Positions 47,016-55,319 of a stretch of DNA of 64,000 nt are shown piece by piece. Each line of letters begins with the position of its first letter. The stretch's first letter is position 1. Origin of the DNA: Ectopseudomonas alcaliphila. Lineage in GTDB: Bacteria > Pseudomonadota > Gammaproteobacteria > Pseudomonadales > Pseudomonadaceae. The notes under the pieces were generated by a model. It ran no database searches. It worked only from the letters and a program-made list of their open reading frames with translations, and was not told the DNA's origin. Location: positions 186,001 through 250,000 of the forward strand of contig NZ_FNAE01000006.1 in the NCBI RefSeq assembly GCF_900101755.1, written 5' to 3'. The translations under genes and the position numbers were made by a program.

Positions 47016-49556
47016 ATGCGCCCCGAATGCGCCCTTGCCGTCGCCCAGGCGATTGGCCGCTCACTCAACCAACCCGAACTGAAAAGCATCGAGGATCGCC
47101 TGCGCCGCAACATGCGGCAGCTGGCGCGCACTGATGCCGACTGGCAGGCCAAGACCACCAGCGAACGCATGAGCGCCGCAGCCAAGGCGGCCGGCGACGA
47201 GCTGGTGGCCGAACAGATGCTGAACAAGCGCCGCGTGGCGCTGACCATCCTGGCTCATGACCGCGTCACCAACTACATGAAGCGCTTCCCGGATAACCCG
47301 CTGGAGGCGCTCGACCGCATGCTGGCGTTCAGCGCCGACGGAAAGAGCGGTATTCAGTCCGTCGAGTCGGCTACCCGCGCCATCCGTGACGAATCGATCA
47401 GCCGGATGCTGGACGTGATCGATGTCACCAAGGGCAAGTTCCTTGGCCTGCTACAGGACAGCGAGGGCAACCTGGCCTTGGTGCGCGAGCTGCACGGCGA
47501 GGACAGCGGGCGACCCGAGGCCAAGCAGGCGGCCAAGGCGTTCAAGGACGTGGCCGAGTCGCTGCGCACCCGGTTCAACCGTGCCGGTGGCGACATCGGC
47601 TTCCTCGAGGATTGGTCAATGCCGCGCGATCACAGCCAGGTGAAGGTCGCCCGCGATCAGGCCGGCTGGGTGGCTGACCATCTGCGATGGGCTGACCGCT
47701 CCAAGTACCTCAAGGAAGACGGCGCGCCGATGAACGATGCCGAGCTGACGGACTTCCTGAACCACGCCTGGCAGACCCTGGCCACGGGTGGCGTCAACAA
47801 GCTTGAGGCGGGCAGGGCGCCAACCGGTGCAGCACGCGCCAACCGTGGCAGCGAGTCGCGCCAGATCCACTACGCCAACGCCGAGTCTTTCATCGAGGCA
47901 CAGTCCAAGTACGGCGAGCGCAACCTGCTGGAACTGCTGATCGGGCACATCGACCGAGCTGCCCGCGATATCGCTGTGGTTGAGTCGTTCGGCCCGAACC
48001 CGAACCACCAGATGCGGTACTTCCTCGACACTGCGCAGCAGGAAATGGCAACCGCCAATCCAAAGGCAACGCCAAAGGTGCAGAAACAGCGGAAGAAGAT
48101 CGAGAGCCTGTATGCCGAAGTCGCCGGTACGCGCGAGCCGCCAGTCTCACCGGGGCTTGCGCAGGGCTTCGATACGTACCGGGCGCTGAACGTGGCCAGC
48201 CGCCTCGGCTCGGCGGTGATTACCTCGCTGACCGACCAGGGCACGCTGGCGCTTACGTCGAAGATCAACGGCATGCCGGTTATGCAGGTGTTCGCCAACG
48301 AGGCGCGCATGATGAATCCGGCCAATGCCGCTGACAGGCGTTTGGCGATGCGCGCCGGCCTGGGCCTGAACCAATTGATTGGCAGCCTGAACCGCTTCGG
48401 CGCCGATGGCCTGGGGTCGACCGAGGCCATTTCCGGGCGCGCCGCAAAGTATTCCCAGACCGCCGCCAGCAAGATCATGCAGGTGTCTGGCATGAACGCG
48501 CTCACCACCGGCATGCAGCGTGCCTTTGGTGTCACCTACATGGACGCCTTGGGCGATATGTCGCGTCGGCACGCCAGCCTGCAGGCCATGGATGCAGCCG
48601 ACCGGGGATTGCTGGAGGCCAAGGGCATCACCGAGCTGGACTGGCAGGTGTGGCGCCTGGCCGAGCCCGAGGACTTCAACGGCGCCGGCTCCACGGTGCT
48701 GACCGCCAACGCCATCTACCGGCTGACTGATCAGCAGTTGCAGGGGCTGGCGCAGCAGGCGAACACATCGCCCCAGCGCCTACGCGATGCGGCCGCTACC
48801 AAGCTGCTGGGCACCGTGCTGGACGAAACCAGCATGGCGATCATCGAGCCGGGCGCGCGTGAACGCTCCTTCATGTACGGCAGCGCCCAGCGCGGCACGT
48901 TTGGCGGTGAACTGCAGCGCTCTTTCTTTCAGTTCAAATCGTTCCCCATCGCCATGATCATGCGTCATTGGTCGCGCGCCATGGCTCAGCCAGGCTGGGG
49001 CAAGGCCAAGTACATCGGGGCGCTGGTGGCCACCACCACGGTGCTGGGTGGAATGGCCATCCAGCTCAACGAGATTGCATCCGGTCGCGATCCCAAGGAC
49101 ATCACCGACGATGGAATGCTCGGCGTGCCTGGCCTGCGCTTCGGCATGGCCTCGATGATGAAGGGCGGCGCGCTCGGCTTGTACGGCGACTTCCTGTTCA
49201 GCAACCAGACGCAGGGTGGCGCGTCTGCGCTGGCTGCGCTGGGCGGCCCCATTGCTGGTGACGTTGAATCGCTGTTCAAGCTCAAGGACATGGCCGGCGA
49301 TGCCAACTTCGATGCCACGGGCGCCAACCTGATTCGCTTCGCCAAGAGCCACATCCCCGGTGCGAACCTCTGGTACACGAAGGCGGCTACCGATCACCTG
49401 ATCTTCCACAACCTGCAGGAGATGTTCTCGCCGGGCTACCTGCGCCGGATGGAGCAGCGTGCGCGCAAGGACTTCAATCAGCGGTTCTGGTGGGAGCCAG
49501 GCGAAGCGGTACCGGATCGGGCGCCCAACCTGGGCGCGGCAGTAGGAGGGCGGTGA
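47016..49556 (+). CDS. Large internal virion / DNA ejection protein
   Basis: An 846-residue protein, the largest in the phage. It is helical, with few beta stretches, and the last third has hydrophobic segments (YIGALVATTTVLGGMAIQL) and an F-rich stretch (LQRSFFQFKSFPIAMIMRHW). T7 gp16-like size and place suggest it is the inner-membrane motor of the ejectosome. No lysozyme-type transglycosylase motif was seen, unlike T7 gp16. AGGAGGCAGG precedes ATG 47016. Confidence 0.72.
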   Translation: MRPECALAVAQAIGRSLNQPELKSIEDRLRRNMRQLARTDADWQAKTTSERMSAAAKAAGDELVAEQMLNKRRVALTILAHDRVTNYMKRFPDNPLEALDRMLAFSADGKSGIQSVESATRAIRDESISRMLDVIDVTKGKFLGLLQDSEGNLALVRELHGEDSGRPEAKQAAKAFKDVAESLRTRFNRAGGDIGFLEDWSMPRDHSQVKVARDQAGWVADHLRWADRSKYLKEDGAPMNDAELTDFLNHAWQTLATGGVNKLEAGRAPTGAARANRGSESRQIHYANAESFIEAQSKYGERNLLELLIGHIDRAARDIAVVESFGPNPNHQMRYFLDTAQQEMATANPKATPKVQKQRKKIESLYAEVAGTREPPVSPGLAQGFDTYRALNVASRLGSAVITSLTDQGTLALTSKINGMPVMQVFANEARMMNPANAADRRLAMRAGLGLNQLIGSLNRFGADGLGSTEAISGRAAKYSQTAASKIMQVSGMNALTTGMQRAFGVTYMDALGDMSRRHASLQAMDAADRGLLEAKGITELDWQVWRLAEPEDFNGAGSTVLTANAIYRLTDQQLQGLAQQANTSPQRLRDAAATKLLGTVLDETSMAIIEPGARERSFMYGSAQRGTFGGELQRSFFQFKSFPIAMIMRHWSRAMAQPGWGKAKYIGALVATTTVLGGMAIQLNEIASGRDPKDITDDGMLGVPGLRFGMASMMKGGALGLYGDFLFSNQTQGGASALAALGGPIAGDVESLFKLKDMAGDANFDATGANLIRFAKSHIPGANLWYTKAATDHLIFHNLQEMFSPGYLRRMEQRARKDFNQRFWWEPGEAVPDRAPNLGAAVGGR

Positions 49557-49557
49557 T

Positions 49558-49896
49558 ATGCGTGATGATCAGATCGTGCGCCTGCAGGCGCTGAGCGAGC
49601 GCCTGGGCGAGGTGGTGATCGAGGAAGTCGACCCGCACAAGTGGCCGGGCAACGACAAGCCGCTGGGTGAACTGACGCAGCAGGAGCGGGGCGACCGTTA
49701 CTGGTGCAAGAAGAACGCTGCGGCAACCATGACCCTGCTGCTCAAGGTGGTGAACATCGCGGGCATCCTGAACCGGCAGAAGCCGGCGCCAGACGCTGGC
49801 CACGCTGTTGATGAACTCGACGGTGAGCTGGCGGCGGCCGAGCGCGAGGCTCAGGCCATCATCGAGCGCATGCAAAAGGGCAACAATGTCCACTGA
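49558..49896 (+). CDS. Putative terminase small subunit
   Basis: A 112-residue helical protein immediately upstream of, and overlapping by 11 bases, the large terminase. The segment TQQERGDRYWCKKNAAATMT and a C-terminal helix (AAEREAQAIIERMQK) fit a small DNA-recognition subunit by size and place. No helix-turn-helix is obvious, so the call is positional. Confidence 0.65.
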   Translation: MRDDQIVRLQALSERLGEVVIEEVDPHKWPGNDKPLGELTQQERGDRYWCKKNAAATMTLLLKVVNIAGILNRQKPAPDAGHAVDELDGELAAAEREAQAIIERMQKGNNVH

Positions 49897-51514
49897 GCCC
49901 GAGGCTCCGAAAGTCGGCCTGCTGGTGTTCTTCCTGATCTGGGCCAAGCGTATGCGCTGGACCGTTCCGGACGTTCACGTGCAGGCGCTGTTGTGGCTGG
50001 AGGGCAAGGGCAATCTCGCCGTGCTCCGGTGCTTCCGGGGCTTCGGCAAGTCCACGATTCTGGCGATCTACAACGCCTGGCGGTACTACAAAGACCCTAC
50101 CTTTCGCATCCTGCACCAGTCGGAATCAGACCCGACCGCCTACAAGACCAGCCGGGATACGCAGAACGTCATCCGCAACCACCCGTTGACTCGCCACCTG
50201 TTGCCGCCCAACCAGGGCACGGTCGAACAGTGGTGGGTCGAAGGTGCTGCCGACTTCCGGAACGCCTCGATGTTCGCCAAGGGCATCTTGTCGAACGTTA
50301 CCTCTGCTCGCGCCGACGAGTGTCAGAACGATGACGTCGAGGTACCGCGCAACATCCAGACGCCAGAGGCGCGCGAGAAGCTGCGTTACCGCCTGGACGA
50401 GCAGACCCACATCCTGGTGCCAGGTGGCTCGAAGCTGTACATCGGCACGCCCCACACGCACGACAGCCTGTACGACGAGATCGAAGCCATGGGCGCCGAC
50501 TGCCTCACCATCCGCATGTACGCCGACGAGCACCGCATCGAGACGGCAACGCAGCTGGCCTACCGCCTGCCGTTCAAGCCCGAGGTGGTGTTCTCCGGTA
50601 TCGGCAAGCATGCCCGCGTGCTGCGCCCTGGCGTCGACTATTCGCTCAGCGAGAACACGATCGTATTCAACGAGCCGCCAGGCTGCCTGATCGACTGCTA
50701 CGCGCGCCCGGCCTGGCCTGGCCGATTCAGCGCCGAAGAGCTGGAGAAGCGCCGCCGCGAGACGCGCACCATCAACGCCTGGGATAGCCAGTACCAGTTG
50801 CACAGCAAGCCGGTCACCGAGGTTCGTCTCGATCCGGCCAAGCTCATTCCGTACGACGCCGAGCCGGTCATCAGGTCGGCCAACAACGCCGTCAGCCTGT
50901 GGCTGGGCAGCGTGCAGATTGTCGGTGCCGTGGCCTATTGGGACTGCAGCCTGGGCAAGGTCAACAGCGACGCCAGCGCGTTCTCGCTGATCCTGACGGA
51001 CGCCCGGGGCCAGCTCTACTGGCAGGTATGCCAGGGGGTGGAGGGAGAGCTGGCAGAGTTCGACGACAAGGATCGGATCATTGGCGGCCAGGTCACCCAG
51101 GTGCGCGACCTGGTGTTGCGCTTCCAGATCCCGTGCGTGGTGGTCGAGACGAACGGCCCTGGCGGCTTCGTGCCGACCATCCTGCGGCAGGCACTTAAGG
51201 GCACCGGCTGCGCTGTCCGCGAAGAGCACAGCACCGTCAACAAGCAGAAGCGCATCCTCGACGCCTTGGAACCGCCGCTTTCGTCCCGCTTCCTGTGGGC
51301 GCACGTCGACGTGCTGCGCGGCCCGCTATGGGACCAGATGCGCGACTTCAACCCGGCGATCACCAACCAGCCCGATGACTTCCTCGATTCCGGTGCCGGC
51401 GCTGTAAGCCAAACCCCGGTACGCATAGGGAAAGTAGTCGGGAACCCGACCGAGACACAGCGCAAAGATTGGCGTCCAACAGCGGGCGTGCACGAAGTTC
51501 AAGTCGACTACTAA
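49886..51514 (+). CDS. Terminase large subunit (T7 gp19-like)
   Basis: A 542-residue packaging motor ATPase/nuclease. Walker A is LRCFRGFGKST (about residues 48-58), an acidic ATPase segment follows (SARADECQNDD), and the nuclease domain carries YWDCSLGKVNSDASAF and PCVVVETNGPGG. ATG 49886 (MSTEPEAPKV) is preferred to 49808. It lies downstream of the virion genes, as in T7. The fourth hairpin repeat is inside its last codons. Confidence 0.93.
   Translation: MSTEPEAPKVGLLVFFLIWAKRMRWTVPDVHVQALLWLEGKGNLAVLRCFRGFGKSTILAIYNAWRYYKDPTFRILHQSESDPTAYKTSRDTQNVIRNHPLTRHLLPPNQGTVEQWWVEGAADFRNASMFAKGILSNVTSARADECQNDDVEVPRNIQTPEAREKLRYRLDEQTHILVPGGSKLYIGTPHTHDSLYDEIEAMGADCLTIRMYADEHRIETATQLAYRLPFKPEVVFSGIGKHARVLRPGVDYSLSENTIVFNEPPGCLIDCYARPAWPGRFSAEELEKRRRETRTINAWDSQYQLHSKPVTEVRLDPAKLIPYDAEPVIRSANNAVSLWLGSVQIVGAVAYWDCSLGKVNSDASAFSLILTDARGQLYWQVCQGVEGELAEFDDKDRIIGGQVTQVRDLVLRFQIPCVVVETNGPGGFVPTILRQALKGTGCAVREEHSTVNKQKRILDALEPPLSSRFLWAHVDVLRGPLWDQMRDFNPAITNQPDDFLDSGAGAVSQTPVRIGKVVGNPTETQRKDWRPTAGVHEVQVDY
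51437..51450 (+). repeat. 14-nt hairpin repeat, copy 4 (inside the terminase gene)
   Basis: GTCGGGAACCCGAC, a perfect stem with a GAAC loop, encoding part of GKVVGNPTE near the terminase C-terminus. It lies 64 bases before the stop and 91 bases before the tail fibre ATG. Confidence 0.78.
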
Positions 51515-51541
51515 GCCCGCATCATCAGCGAGGCCCAATCC

Positions 51542-53731
51542 ATGGCAGTTCCCCAGCAGCAGCCTTTCGTCGAGTACGCATCGAACGGTATCGCTACCGT
51601 TTTCGCGATCCCCTTCCGATTGATCCGAGACGATGACCTTGGCGTTTACCTTGATGGCGTAGAGCTCACATCCGGTTTTGTCATCAGCAACGTAGGTAGC
51701 GACATTGGGCAGATCTCTTTCGCTGTGGCGCCACCAAGTGGTGTGCTTGCGTTGCGGCGAGAAGTTCCGCTAGAGCGCTCGACCGACTACCAAGATAACG
51801 GTGATCTGCTGGCGGAAACGATCAACCTGGACTTCGACCGCCTGTGGTGCGCGTTGCAAGACATGAACTATGATCTGCGCCGCGCCCTGCTGCGTGAGGC
51901 GCTTTCTGATTTCTATGATGCTAACGGTTTACAGATCAAGAACTTGGCTGATCCTACCGAGGACACGGATGTGGCAAATAAACGATGGGTTTCTCAGTTT
52001 CTAGCAACATTGATCGGCGGCCTGGTTATCGGCCCTGTTGGTGCTGCCGCTGCAGTTACCTACACCGCCCCCGATGGCCAGCTTAATACTGTCCAGGACA
52101 TGTCAGACGCCCGCGGTTCGTCCCTGATCGGATACAGCGCTGATGGCGGTGTCGCCAGAACGGTAGAGGCCAAGCTGCGCGAAATCGCCAGCAGAGCTGA
52201 CTACGCATCTGACGCCAATTTTCTTGCGGCTGCTGTAGGCAAGCCGTCAATTGATGCCGCTGGCAATCTCGACGCCCCGATCAAAAAAACGAATGGCGAT
52301 GTTATTACTCTTCAAGAGCTAGCCAGCCAAGAACCACCAACTGTCAATGTAAGCCCAAGCATTTCAACTTCGCCGGCTTATATTGACCAGTTTATTGATG
52401 GGTTTTTTGCCAGGGGCATGCTTACTACCGAGACAAACGGCGTTGTTACTGAACGCTCCATAACCGCCAGCGCGTCTGCCGGTGGCAATGTTATCTCAAT
52501 TGGTTCTAATACCAACTTGGTTGTAGGTGGTGGCGTCACTGTTCTTCATGAAGACGGCACTTACTGGCCGTACCTTATCACTGCTCTAACGTCTAGCAGT
52601 GTTACCGTTTTCCCGGCGTTGCGAGCTGCCGTCAATACAAGCGGAAAGATTGAGCGGACCTGGTTTAACAGGGCTCACCCCGGCAAGTTCTATATGCGTT
52701 ATCTTGCTCAGCGCGTCGCACGCAATACAGAAGCACAGAGCACTTTCCCGATTGGTCGTCGTGTGGCTTTTGTGGAATATGGGAGCGGCACAACCACTGC
52801 GCTCGGCGGGCTTTCGACAACCACAGGCGCCACCCTCAATTACTATGACCCCCTACCAACCGGAGCGTCTGGTACCGTTTCGACGGCTCCACGGTTTACT
52901 TTTGAACGTACGGCTTATGTGGACTTTACTAGCAGCTCTACCGGCTATGCGCAGACAGGCCTTTTTGCCTTGCGAGAATATTTGAGTTCGGCTGCCGTTT
53001 TTTCTATCGCAAGCGACAGGCCTATCCGCATAACCGTACTGGATAATTCAGGTCGTACGCTTGCATCAACTGTTTATTCTCCACTGTTTATAGCAAGCGC
53101 TAACATGGCTCACCGCAGAGTCAGGCTGAACTTTTTTTCGGCAAATGCAACGTCTGTACGTTTCCGTTTTGAGGCTGCTACTACATCCGCTTCCGCCGTT
53201 GCTATTGGGTCTATTGAGGTTTATCAGACAAGTCAAAGCAATGGCTTAATTATAGAAAAGAAAGACGCAGTTATTGTTGGGGTTGGAGATTCATGGATTG
53301 CCGGCGATGAAGCCAATAACGCACAGCGCGAAAGCATCATGACGCAACTAGCAATTGAATTGCCCGATGCAACCGTGATCAACTCTGGCGTGGGAGGGAC
53401 GACTATTTTTCAGCAACTTGCATCTTTTGATGCGTCTGTTGCAGTTCACAAGCCTGATTATGTTGTTCTCAATACTGGAACAAATGAGGCCTACAATCCG
53501 TCTTCTGCTACTTTTGACCCCAATGCAGTAAACGACTTCATTGCCGCGTATATTCAGATGATCAGTAAGATACAGTCCATTGGTGCACGCCCAATTATCC
53601 TTGGGCTTCCAGCACTTGCGCAGAGCGATGCCGAGGTTCCGGCACTTGCAGAGTGGGAGCTGCTCAATAGATCGCGCTTACAATATATCCGTTTCATGCG
53701 CGCGCTCTCTGATCGGCCAAGCGCGAGCTGA
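51542..53731 (+). CDS. Tail fibre/tailspike with T7 gp17-type N-terminus and SGNH-like C-terminus
   Basis: A 729-residue receptor-binding protein. Residues 1-140 match the T7 fibre attachment domain (FVEYASNGIATVFAIPFRLI, LDFDRLWCALQDMNYDLRRA). The middle is beta-rich. From about residue 570 an SGNH esterase-like domain appears: GVGDSWIAGDE (block I), INSGVGGTTIF (block II) and LNTGTNEAYN (block III). The late Asp-x-x-His of block V is not visible before the stop, so the enzyme may be truncated or inactive. The part from about 52300 on is more AT-rich than its surroundings, suggesting receptor-domain exchange. It contains no DGR variable repeat. Confidence 0.87.
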   Translation: MAVPQQQPFVEYASNGIATVFAIPFRLIRDDDLGVYLDGVELTSGFVISNVGSDIGQISFAVAPPSGVLALRREVPLERSTDYQDNGDLLAETINLDFDRLWCALQDMNYDLRRALLREALSDFYDANGLQIKNLADPTEDTDVANKRWVSQFLATLIGGLVIGPVGAAAAVTYTAPDGQLNTVQDMSDARGSSLIGYSADGGVARTVEAKLREIASRADYASDANFLAAAVGKPSIDAAGNLDAPIKKTNGDVITLQELASQEPPTVNVSPSISTSPAYIDQFIDGFFARGMLTTETNGVVTERSITASASAGGNVISIGSNTNLVVGGGVTVLHEDGTYWPYLITALTSSSVTVFPALRAAVNTSGKIERTWFNRAHPGKFYMRYLAQRVARNTEAQSTFPIGRRVAFVEYGSGTTTALGGLSTTTGATLNYYDPLPTGASGTVSTAPRFTFERTAYVDFTSSSTGYAQTGLFALREYLSSAAVFSIASDRPIRITVLDNSGRTLASTVYSPLFIASANMAHRRVRLNFFSANATSVRFRFEAATTSASAVAIGSIEVYQTSQSNGLIIEKKDAVIVGVGDSWIAGDEANNAQRESIMTQLAIELPDATVINSGVGGTTIFQQLASFDASVAVHKPDYVVLNTGTNEAYNPSSATFDPNAVNDFIAAYIQMISKIQSIGARPIILGLPALAQSDAEVPALAEWELLNRSRLQYIRFMRALSDRPSAS

Positions 53732-53737
53732 AAATAA

Positions 53738-53751
53738 GTCGGGAATCCGAC
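53738..53751 (+). repeat. 14-nt hairpin repeat, copy 5
   Basis: GTCGGGAATCCGAC, a perfect stem with a GAAT loop, seven bases after the tail fibre stop and 33 bases before the terminator. Confidence 0.78.
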
Positions 53752-53783
53752 CGCCGCGAAACCACAACCTAGTCCCACCACAA

Positions 53784-53809
53784 GCCCCGCCCTGTGCGGG
53801 GCTTTCTTT
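53784..53809 (+). terminator. Terminator after the tail fibre gene
   Basis: GCCCCGC/GCGGGGC around CCTGT, followed by TTTCTTT. It would end the virion transcript, or reduce entry into the lysis genes. Confidence 0.85.
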
Positions 53810-53829
53810 ATTGGTCGGACGGGACGCTT

Positions 53830-54060
53830 ATGAGTGGCGACAGAATCATGAACGGAGTGAGCTACGCAGGAGCTGGAGTATCGGTTGTGTCGGGCCTGAC
53901 GCTCACCGAGTGGGGCATTGTTGTCGGCATCATTACTGCGCTGCTGACATTCGCTGCCAACATCATCTATCAGCACCGACGTGATCGCCGAGAGCGCAAC
54001 CTTGCAGAGCTGCAGGAGCGGCTGATCTATCGCGACGTGGCGCGGGAGGTTGAGCAGTGA
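53830..54060 (+). CDS. Holin
   Basis: A 76-residue protein with a hydrophobic N-terminal half (VSYAGAGVSVVSGLTLTEWG and IVVGIITALLTFAANIIYQ) and a highly charged tail (RRDRRERNLAELQERL). It is the first gene of the lysis cassette. Pore formation in the inner membrane is inferred from this layout and position. ATG 53830 is used, not the longer frame. The stop overlaps the endolysin start. Confidence 0.85.
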   Translation: MSGDRIMNGVSYAGAGVSVVSGLTLTEWGIVVGIITALLTFAANIIYQHRRDRRERNLAELQERLIYRDVAREVEQ

Positions 54061-54569
54061 ACGTGCGCGGCAAGCTGGTGCCGGCAGCCCTTATTGCTGC
54101 GCTGACCAGTCCGCTGGCGTACATGACGCTTGAGCGCTGGGAAGGCAACGTGCTGGAGGTCTACGCCGACCACCTTGCCAGCGGCCTCCCGACGTACTGC
54201 GCCGGCCGCACGGATCGCAATGCGGTGGTTGGCACCAAGCTGACCAGCGACCAATGCACCGAGGTCAATAAGGCCACGTTGATCGAGTACGGCACCGCCG
54301 TGCTGGGCTGCACCGAGTGGTCGAACATCACCCCGCGCCGCCTGGTCGGCCTGACCATCTTCGCGATCAACGTCGGCAAGGCCGGTGCGTGCAACAGCCA
54401 GGCGGTCAAGGCCATCAACGCCGGTGACATCACCCGCGGCTGCAACCTGATCGCCACCAAGCCGAATGGCCAGCCGAATTGGTCGACCGCTGGCGGCCGC
54501 TACGTTCAGGGTCTGCAGAACCGCCGCCAGGCCGAGCGGGCGCTGTGCCTGTCAGGGCAGCCGGTATGA
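54057..54569 (+). CDS. SAR-type endolysin (lysozyme, GH24-like)
   Basis: A 170-residue muramidase. The N-terminal weakly hydrophobic, uncleaved segment (KLVPAALIAALTSPLAYMTL) marks a signal-arrest-release endolysin. The catalytic glutamate is in LERWEGN (residue 26 or 29), followed by YADHLASGLPTYCAGRTD. It has several cysteines that may regulate activation by disulphide exchange. It starts with GTG 54057, overlapping the holin stop. Confidence 0.88.
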   Translation: MNVRGKLVPAALIAALTSPLAYMTLERWEGNVLEVYADHLASGLPTYCAGRTDRNAVVGTKLTSDQCTEVNKATLIEYGTAVLGCTEWSNITPRRLVGLTIFAINVGKAGACNSQAVKAINAGDITRGCNLIATKPNGQPNWSTAGGRYVQGLQNRRQAERALCLSGQPV

Positions 54570-55045
54570 ACCGCCTGCTGCTCGCCGTCGTCGTGGTGCT
54601 GGGCGTCGGCCTCCTGCTGGCGCTCTGGCGCATCGATCATGTCACTACCGACCGAGACCTTGCCCGGGCCACTGCGAATCAGCAGCAGGCCCGCGCTGAC
54701 TCCCTGCGCAACACCCTGAACCTGACCCGCGAGCTGGCCGACGAGCAGAGCGCCATCGCCGGCAACTACCAGAAGGAGCTCAACAATGCGAAGACTGAGC
54801 GCGACGGCTTGCTCGACTGCCTTGCTCGCGGTACTTGCGGGCTGCGCGTCAACGCCACCTGTGTGCGAGACGGGGCCGCCCCCGCCGCTGGATCCGGCAT
54901 TGATGCAGGAACCCCGCGACTTACTGCCCCTGCTGAACGGGATTATTCAGCCCTACAGGAAGGAATCGCCCAGCAGCGAGCCCAAATAATCGGCCTGCAG
55001 CAAACGTTGGTCAGCCTGCACAGCCGGTGCAGGATCGGTAAATAA
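54566..55045 (+). CDS. Rz-like inner-membrane spanin
   Basis: A 159-residue i-spanin. An N-terminal membrane anchor (LLLAVVVVLGVGLLLALW) is followed by a long periplasmic coiled-coil (QQQARADSLRNTLNLTRELA). It fuses inner and outer membranes at the last step of lysis together with Rz1. It overlaps the endolysin stop by four bases. Another gene is nested inside it. Confidence 0.88.
   Translation: MNRLLLAVVVVLGVGLLLALWRIDHVTTDRDLARATANQQQARADSLRNTLNLTRELADEQSAIAGNYQKELNNAKTERDGLLDCLARGTCGLRVNATCVRDGAAPAAGSGIDAGTPRLTAPAERDYSALQEGIAQQRAQIIGLQQTLVSLHSRCRIGK
54786..54989 (+). CDS. Rz1-like outer-membrane spanin, nested in Rz
   Basis: A 67-residue lipoprotein encoded entirely inside Rz in the +1 frame. 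The signal ends in the lipobox LAGC (about residues 17-20). The mature part is short and proline-rich (PPVCETGPPPPLDPAL), as in lambda Rz1. The embedded layout is the classic spanin arrangement. Confidence 0.88.
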   Translation: MRRLSATACSTALLAVLAGCASTPPVCETGPPPPLDPALMQEPRDLLPLLNGIIQPYRKESPSSEPK

Positions 55046-55199
55046 AAGGGGAGTTGTGAACGTGCCCAGGACGGGCGAGGCGGGGTCAGTGAGAAATCGA
55101 GTGACTCGGTCACTCACTGTGGTGCAGCGTAGGGCATCGATTGCAGCGAAGCGCCCAGGGGATGTGGCGTATATACTGGCGCGCAGTGGCTGGCTGCAC

Positions 55200-55247
55200 G
55201 CATGGGGTGCAAGGGGTCGAGTGTTCGAATCACTCCGTCCCGACCAA
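55200..55247. repeat. attR, 48-bp direct repeat of the tRNA-Pro 3' end
   Basis: Identical to 18106-18153. The 154 bases before it, after the spanin gene, hold no supported gene. The integrase of the second element begins about 70 bases further on, which makes this repeat the boundary between two elements. Confidence 0.93.
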
Positions 55248-55264
55248 CAAATCCCTACATTAGA

Positions 55265-55292
55265 GCCTGGTCAGTGATGACCAGGCTTTTTT
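55265..55292 (+). terminator. Terminator just right of attR
   Basis: GCCTGGTCA/TGACCAGGC around GTGA, followed by six T's. It corresponds in position to the terminator after attL, but its sequence differs. Confidence 0.85.
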
Positions 55293-55319
55293 GTGTCAGG
55301 GACTTTTGCGGGACTTTTT

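Larger units (their letters stand above)
18106..55247. mobile_element. Complete-looking temperate podovirus-type prophage with a DGR
   Basis: The element is bounded by 48-bp repeats in tRNA-Pro. Gene order from left: int, xis, DGR, recombination genes, early small genes, PL, cI, PR, cro, cII, replication genes, rusA, T7-like virion genes, terminase, tail fibre, holin, endolysin and spanins. None of its genes shows a frameshift that I can see. The virion proteins resemble T7-group portal, tail-tube and internal-core proteins. No phage RNA polymerase is present and the phage carries lambda-like lysogeny control. A temperate podophage with a DGR is known in Bordetella (BPP-1); this prophage shares that general combination. 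Confidence 0.93.

Noticed and set aside
33000..53800. T7-type phage promoters or RNA polymerase
   Set aside because: No promoter resembling the T7 consensus and no polymerase gene was found; the repeated 14-mers are a different, hairpin-forming motif.
55056..55277. A 73-residue ORF spanning attR
   Set aside because: It reads through the tRNA fragment and has no ribosome site or family features.
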